A stretch of 64,000 nucleotides of DNA from Blepharisma stoltei (taxonomy: Eukaryota; Ciliophora; Heterotrichea; Heterotrichida; Blepharismidae): the NCBI GenBank assembly GCA_914767885.1, contig CAJZBQ010000032.1:62001-126000 (forward strand), written 5' to 3'. The notes under the pieces were generated by a model. It was given only the letters and a program-made list of their open reading frames with translations, was not told the origin of the DNA and did not search any database. A program made the position numbers and the translations under genes. Every line of letters starts with the position of its first letter. Within the stretch, counting starts at the first letter, position 1. Shown piece after piece: positions 59,586-64,000 of the stretch.

Positions 59586-61647
59586 ATGTTGGAAGATTAT
59601 GAAATGCCTTTAGATTTGCAGCTAAGCCAATCTAATTTTGAAACTATATTTTATAAAAAGCAAGGATACGCAGTCATAAGAAACTTAGCTTTAACTTGCC
59701 AACTAAATACTATTGGTAATAGACTTCAGAGCTGAAGAGTATTTCTAGGCATCTTCCAAGAAAATTCCGATATCTCATCTTGGGAGCAAACAATAGTCCA
59801 GTCAAGAAGGGCTTTTGCTCAGCTTAAAAGCTCAACACAAATAGATGGAAAGGGTGGAGACCCGTTAACTCATCATTCTAATGTGAGAATTACGTCAGAA
59901 CCCATGAAATCAATTATATAAAGACAAAGACCTGAAAAATGAAATACAAAGAGACGTCGACAGAACTTTCCAAAAAAATCCTTTTTTCAGGCTAGAATTT
60001 GTCAAGAAAATGATGATCGAGGTCCTTTTTATATGAGCAAAAGCACACCCAAATATAAGCTACAGACAAGGAATGAATGAAATTCTTGCTTTTATAGTCG
60101 TTGTTGTTTATGGAGAGAGAGCACATGGAAATATTACAATTAAAGAGCCATCTGCAAGAGTCTTAACTTCCCCTTTTAATTTGGAAAAAAAAAATCTTGT
60201 TCAAATTTAGAGAGGGGTTAATTTTATTTTTTTAAAATTTAAAAAATATAAATCGAACAATGCTTTGAATTTTAATTTATTTTCATAAAAAGTTAATTAA
60301 AACAATTAATCTATTAATGTAAAACTTTTTAAATAACATTCTACTTGTATTTTCCACTAAATTAGTTCAAAACTAATATTATATAAAAATTAGTATTTTA
60401 ATCTTTAATTTAAAAAATATACTTTGAATTTTAATTATTTTTTTATGAAGAATTAATTCAAAAAATCAATCTAATCAGCGTGAAAACTGTTTAAATTATA
60501 TTCTACTACACTTTTTCCATTAAATCAGGTCAAAGCTAATTTTATAAAAATTTGTTCTTTTAGCTATAAAATTTTCCTATGATCCAACTTAAAAGGAATT
60601 AAAATGCCAAAAAATATGGTAACTTTACCAATGCTTTGTTCCAATTTAAAGGAAGGGAGAGTAAGATTATTAAATGATGAAGACAGCATAGAAAGTGATG
60701 TATATCAGCTATTTGATAGAATAATGATTATGGGTCTTGCAGATTTGAATGCTCCAGTAGAAAACCAAGAGCTCCCTAATAAGAAAGGAAGACTTCTGTT
60801 TTTAGACCCATTAAATCAAAGATATCAAAGTGAAGATCTAAGTGCATCATTAGTACTTAGAAAATGCAATTTAATATTCCATGTTTATTTAAAAGCTATA
60901 GATCCTCAGTTATATGAACATTTAGATAATGAAAAAATCGAGCCTCATCTATTTTTATTGTAATTGATATTTAGACGGTGGCTGAGATGTTTATGCGCTA
61001 GAGAATTCACTATGTCGAATGTACTGATATTATGAGACGCAATTTTTGCATCCCAAGCAATAAATATAGAAAACAACAGAGAAGATATCACTGGAAGGAT
61101 TGATAAGACAAGAGAGTTTGTGATGCTTGATTTTGTGTCAGTTGCTATGATTGTGTTCGTGAGAAACCATTGTAATAGTTATTCAGTGGTTAATGCAGAC
61201 TCTGCAAGCATTTTACAGAGATTGCTTAAGTACCCTCCAGTTGAGGATATAGGCTCACTTGTGGATTTGTCTATGAAATGCAGAGATTTTATATTCAGCG
61301 GAGATATTAACAAAAAACCGAATTTACCTGATTTTCCGTTTATTGAGCCACCAAGAAAGACTGAAAAACAAAAAAAAGTCGAAAAAAAATATTCCGAATC
61401 AAAAAGCAAGAAAAAACAAGAAGCACAAATGATGACTTTACACTCATTTTCTCAATGGAAAAATGAATCATCGTTGCAAAATGACCTAGAAGTTCTTAAT
61501 AGCTCTTTGAATTCTGTAAATGAAATAATTGAGCTTATTCAAAGCCAAATATCAAGGTAAAAAATATTCAGTAATTCATATAGTTTGGAAGAAGCAGTTC
61601 ACGCCCACGAAGAATTAAATAAGATTAAGCAAGGCTTTACTACTTAA
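59586..61647 (+). CDS. TBC-domain Rab-GAP, TBC1D5-like, with three mini-introns and one IES
   Basis: GTPase-activating protein for a Rab (Rab7 in the TBC1D5 family, endosome/retromer). ATG 59586; removing introns 59883-59898, 60960-60974 and 61557-61571 and the IES 60164-60661 leaves 1,518 bp (505 aa). The restored sequence HHSNNPWNQLYKDKDLKNEI matches the TBC1D5 block before the TBC domain. The Arg finger is in EIQRDVDRTF and the Gln finger in SYRQGMNEILAFI. HLFLLRWLRCLCAREFTMSN then VLILWDAIFA ends the domain. A Lys-rich linker and short C-terminus follow. UGA is used for Trp four times or more. Both catalytic fingers are present, so it should be active. Confidence 0.9.
59883..59898 (+). 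other. 16-nt intron
   Basis: GTGAGAATTACGTCAG. Removal shifts to the frame giving SN-NPWNQLYKDKD, which fits the TBC1D5 family. Confidence 0.9.
60164..60661. mobile_element. MITE-type IES, TTTAAATTGGAAC family (498 bp), TA ends, two internal tandem units
   Basis: Left TAACTTCCCCTTTTAATTTGG with its partner TTCAAATTTAGAGAGGGGTT; right GTTCCAATTTAAAGGAAGGG ending GAG-TA. Excision joins SARVL to RLLNDEDSIE. Two diverged ~180-bp units (TTTGAATTTTAATT..ATTCTAC..TTTTCCAYTAAAT) make up the core. Confidence 0.88.
60960..60974 (+). other. 15-nt intron
   Basis: GTAATTGATATTTAG. It contains an in-frame stop. Removal gives HLFLLRWLRCLCAREF, the conserved TBC block. Confidence 0.93.
61557..61571 (+). 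other. 15-nt intron
   Basis: GTAAAAAATATTCAG. Without its removal the protein stops at 61560; with it the frame continues SSNSYSLEEAVHAHEELNKI to TAA at 61645-61647. Confidence 0.75.
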
Positions 61648-61795
61648 TTTTAGAAAATTTAAATCCATTTTCTCTTTTACAACTCTATAAATTCTATTTT
61701 TAGCAAATCTGAAAAATCTATATGAATCTTTATAAGTTTAATTTAATCACAATACCAAAAACGAGACTTTATTATCTATAAATAATCGCTGTGTA

Positions 61796-62994
61796 TTAAG
61801 ACGGAGAATCAATGAAGATTTTTTGGCAAAGCTTAATCTGGTCAGTCTGAAGATCACATACATTGATATTCATATCAACAGGACACTCCTCGCTTTGATA
61901 GACACTATCAACTGCCACATCAATTTTAAATTCAAAATTTGCATGATTCGAATATTGATCAATGGAAAATTTGGATAATAATTTATAAAAAACATCGACA
62001 AGTTTTTGAGATGGCTCAATCGAAATGACGCTGCAATTTTTTTGGTACTTAACCCGCAAAATTTTGCCTCTACTGAACTCGGATATCCTTATTATAGAAG
62101 CATTTCTCATAGGAGATTCAGGCTCGTATGTGGGCGAGCAGCATAGTCCAAGACAGTCTTCATTTAAATCTTTTAGCTTGAGGCTTTTATCGATAATTAA
62201 ATCAATGTCAGGTATATGTGAGTCATAATCCATTATGCATACATCATAACCTTCAGACTTAGTCCCATATGGAAGTTTAATTGGCTTTGGAGTATTGTTA
62301 ATGCATACGATGATTGTTTTTTTAATAAGGTCCAATACCTTATCTTCAATTGAAATTTTTATATTCAAAAATTTTGTTGAGTCGAATAAATAGACTTTTA
62401 TGCTAATAAAATCAGCACTTCGGATGGTTGATTCTGTAGCTTCCTGTCGTCACAAAACCTCTGACAACAACTTCAATAGCAAACTTTCCATGCTTTTGAT
62501 AACTAATATATTTTTATATATATAAAAATTTGCATGATATGAAAATCGTTCGATCAAGGATAGGGGTTAATCTTCCCAATTTTTAGGAATTTTTACAGTC
62601 AATCGTTCGATCAAGGATGGGGGAGTCAGCATTTTTTATCTGACAGATTTGAAGGCTCTTTTAGTGATTGAGTCAATAAGGAAGTTCTCTTTTCAGTTAT
62701 ATCATTTGAGAGATACTCATCTTCTTTTAGAATAATTATATCAGAATCATTATTCGTACTTAAGTCCGATTGAGGCTCCAGAATTGGCGAGGGGTCATTA
62801 GCTTCATTTTCTACTTCATTTCAAGAAATATTTTTGGAACTCTGAGGAGAACTCAAAAGTAGCTGGTGAATTTTAGAGCTGTAGGAAATCACCTCTAGTT
62901 CACCATTATTCTCAGCATTGTTTTGTGGGTCGAATCCATTACAACTATTAAGGCTTGCAAATCGGCTAAGCTCGAAAGACTCTGAGAATTCCAT
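61796..62994 (-). CDS. Possible SIN1/Avo1-like protein (TORC2 subunit), with an IES
   Basis: Tentative. ATG 62994 gives an acidic disordered N-terminus (MEFSESFELSRFASLNSC.., with UGA Trp) up to 62629. The second segment starts at 62491. It carries ISIKVYLFDSTKFLNIKISI, IKKTIIVCINN, GYDVCIMDYDSHIPDIDLII then DKSLKLKDLNEDCLGL, the order of strands and the D-x-D-x-D-x-x-L-D pattern of the CRIM domain of SIN1. A PH-like C-terminal region follows (GKILRVKYQKNCSVISIEPS). In other eukaryotes SIN1 recruits substrates to TORC2 at the membrane. Length is about 353 aa. The fold argument is from memory only; the joining of the two segments is likely but the exact cut is open. Confidence 0.5.
62492..62628 (-). 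mobile_element. Partial MITE-type IES, ATCCTTGATCGAAC family
   Basis: Two direct copies of CGTTCGATCAAGGAT (plus strand, 62565 and 62603), the inner followed by AGGGGTTAAT and the outer by GGGGGAGTCA: the same layout as the right ends of the other two families. The opposite end lacks the expected hairpin pair, so the element is truncated or highly diverged. Confidence 0.7.
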
Positions 62995-63486
62995 TATTTT
63001 TGTTGAGGTCAGAAGTTTTAAAGAGAAAATTGGACAGATAAATATGGTCGTTTTAATACCTTTAAGACACAATAAATTGAAGAAATCAGAAAATAAGTTA
63101 AGAATTTTTTAAAGATTTGGCTTTAAATTTACTGGCTATGCTATGCTATCTTTTTTTAATAAAATACCATACTTTATTTAAATAATGACTGAATTATGAT
63201 CTTATATTCTAACAAGTTTTTTAAGTCTAAAGACTTAAAAATAAAGCAATTTTTAAAGATAAAATATCCTATTAATGAAAATTGACAATATCACATCTAA
63301 ATACAATAAATGCTTTATTTATTAGTTACAAAATGAACCTATATGTCATGAAAATTTTTGGGTAATAATATTTGGATTCTCTTACAAAAAATCAGAGGAT
63401 TCTAATTATGAATATTAAAAATCATTAAATACTCTAAATTTATACTTACAATTGATTAAATATTAACAAAATAAATACCAAATGAA
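62995..63486. other. AT-rich intergenic stretch, no gene seen
   Basis: About 490 bp between two minus-strand genes, with no open frame of note and no clear palindrome. Confidence 0.5.
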
Positions 63487-64000
63487 TTATTTGGAAAAAA
63501 TATTTTCAACAAAGCACGCAAATTGTTGAAAATCCATCCCATCTGATTCTAATCCTTCAATAAAATCATCATGGGCTATGTTCCTATCAATTGCCTCAAT
63601 TATATCTAATAAGGCAATTTTCCCCTTTTTACTTCTATCAATATAGTTAAATACTTCATGCAATTTTTCCTGAGTTGTCACAATATGTTTATCGACTGAA
63701 ATTGCAATAAATTCGATAAACGACAAATTAAAATCCTCAAAATGAGGAGAAGACTCAGCATGTTCAGCCCTTTGCTTTATTTGATGCTCACTATTTATAA
63801 ACTGTTCAATTTGATCTTTAATTTCAATATCAGAACTGAGAAAACTCAAATAATTCAAAACATACTTCTCAAAATTGTTTAACCCTTGGTAGTTTTTTAC
63901 CAAGAAAGGATCATAATTATAAACCTTTTGTGATCCTATTTTAACATCCACAAGCCAAGGATGATTTAAGGCTTCTTTTGCTGAAATTCTATCACTTGGG
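63487..64000 (-). CDS. CDPK-like protein, C-terminal part only (runs off the window)
   Basis: The window edge cuts a kinase C-lobe: PSDRISAKEALNHPWLVDVK is the end of subdomain XI as in CDPKs. It is followed by NYDPFLVKNYQGLNNFEKYV, a junction-type helix, and degenerate EF-hands (YIDRSKKGKIALLD is the best; SDGMDFQQFACF lacks a full loop). Compared with the CDPK at 50815, the calcium sites are mostly lost, so calcium activation may be weak. Ends TAA at 63487. Confidence 0.8.
   Translation of the reverse strand, partial: PSDRISAKEALNHPWLVDVKIGSQKVYNYDPFLVKNYQGLNNFEKYVLNYLSFLSSDIEIKDQIEQFINSEHQIKQRAEHAESSPHFEDFNLSFIEFIAISVDKHIVTTQEKLHEVFNYIDRSKKGKIALLDIIEAIDRNIAHDDFIEGLESDGMDFQQFACFVENIFSK

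Overview
This window looks like germline (micronuclear) DNA of a heterotrich ciliate, most likely Blepharisma. UGA is read as tryptophan in nearly every gene, including the CDPK kinase motif CDM-W-SAGV and the ABC signature region RRNM-W-DML, while TAA and TAG act as stops. At least four introns are only 15-16 nt long (GT..AG) and are confirmed by the protein they restore. Many coding regions are broken by AT-rich or palindromic insertions that restore the reading frame when removed between direct repeats, usually TA. That is the behaviour of internal eliminated sequences (IESs). Stentor shares the tiny introns but keeps the standard code, so Blepharisma fits better.

Layout, left to right. 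1-5432: end of an ABCA-type transporter gene with three insertions. 5746-7285: an SR-type cyclophilin and a small acidic protein ending in CCCILF, both on the minus strand. 8587-13204: a 4-aminobutyrate aminotransferase and a secreted coiled-coil protein. 13220-16028: two minus-strand genes, an SNAPC1-like protein and an AT-hook protein. 16208-36401: one giant gene of about 5,000 codons. It is disordered and repetitive, ends in Sfi1-like (centrin-binding type) tryptophan motifs, and is cut by ten insertions including a 1.2 kb TTA microsatellite. 36427-46663: an LLPH-like small protein, two four-helix membrane proteins, a secreted Cys-rich protein, serine hydroxymethyltransferase and four unrecognised genes. 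47090-52266: LZIC, a histidine-phosphatase family enzyme, an ABHD17-type hydrolase, a four-EF-hand protein and a CDPK. 54461-64000: a WDR34-like dynein-2 intermediate chain, a coiled-coil protein, two small unknown genes, a TBC1D5-like Rab-GAP, a SIN1-like protein and the C-terminal part of a second CDPK-like protein.

The insertions fall into four groups. (1) MITE-like IESs share one architecture but carry one of three different core motifs (TCCGTGAGYGAAC, TTTAAATTGGAAC, ATCCTTGATCGAAC). The first type is 380-392 bp, occurs five times, and resembles the MITE-type IESs described for Blepharisma (BogoMITE, from memory). (2) Foldback palindromes. (3) Short unique IESs of 61-81 bp. (4) About nine GC-rich, 350-600 bp SINE-like elements with 11-18 bp target-site duplications. 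Eight of these interrupt or abut genes, and seven lie inside coding sequence in positions where removing the element plus one duplication copy restores the frame exactly.

The genes do not form an operon. Gene spacing is tight and both strands are used. Several genes point to cilia, cortex and calcium signalling (WDR34-like, CDPKs, EF-hand protein, Sfi1-like giant protein). All coordinates and frames were worked out by eye; no searches were run.
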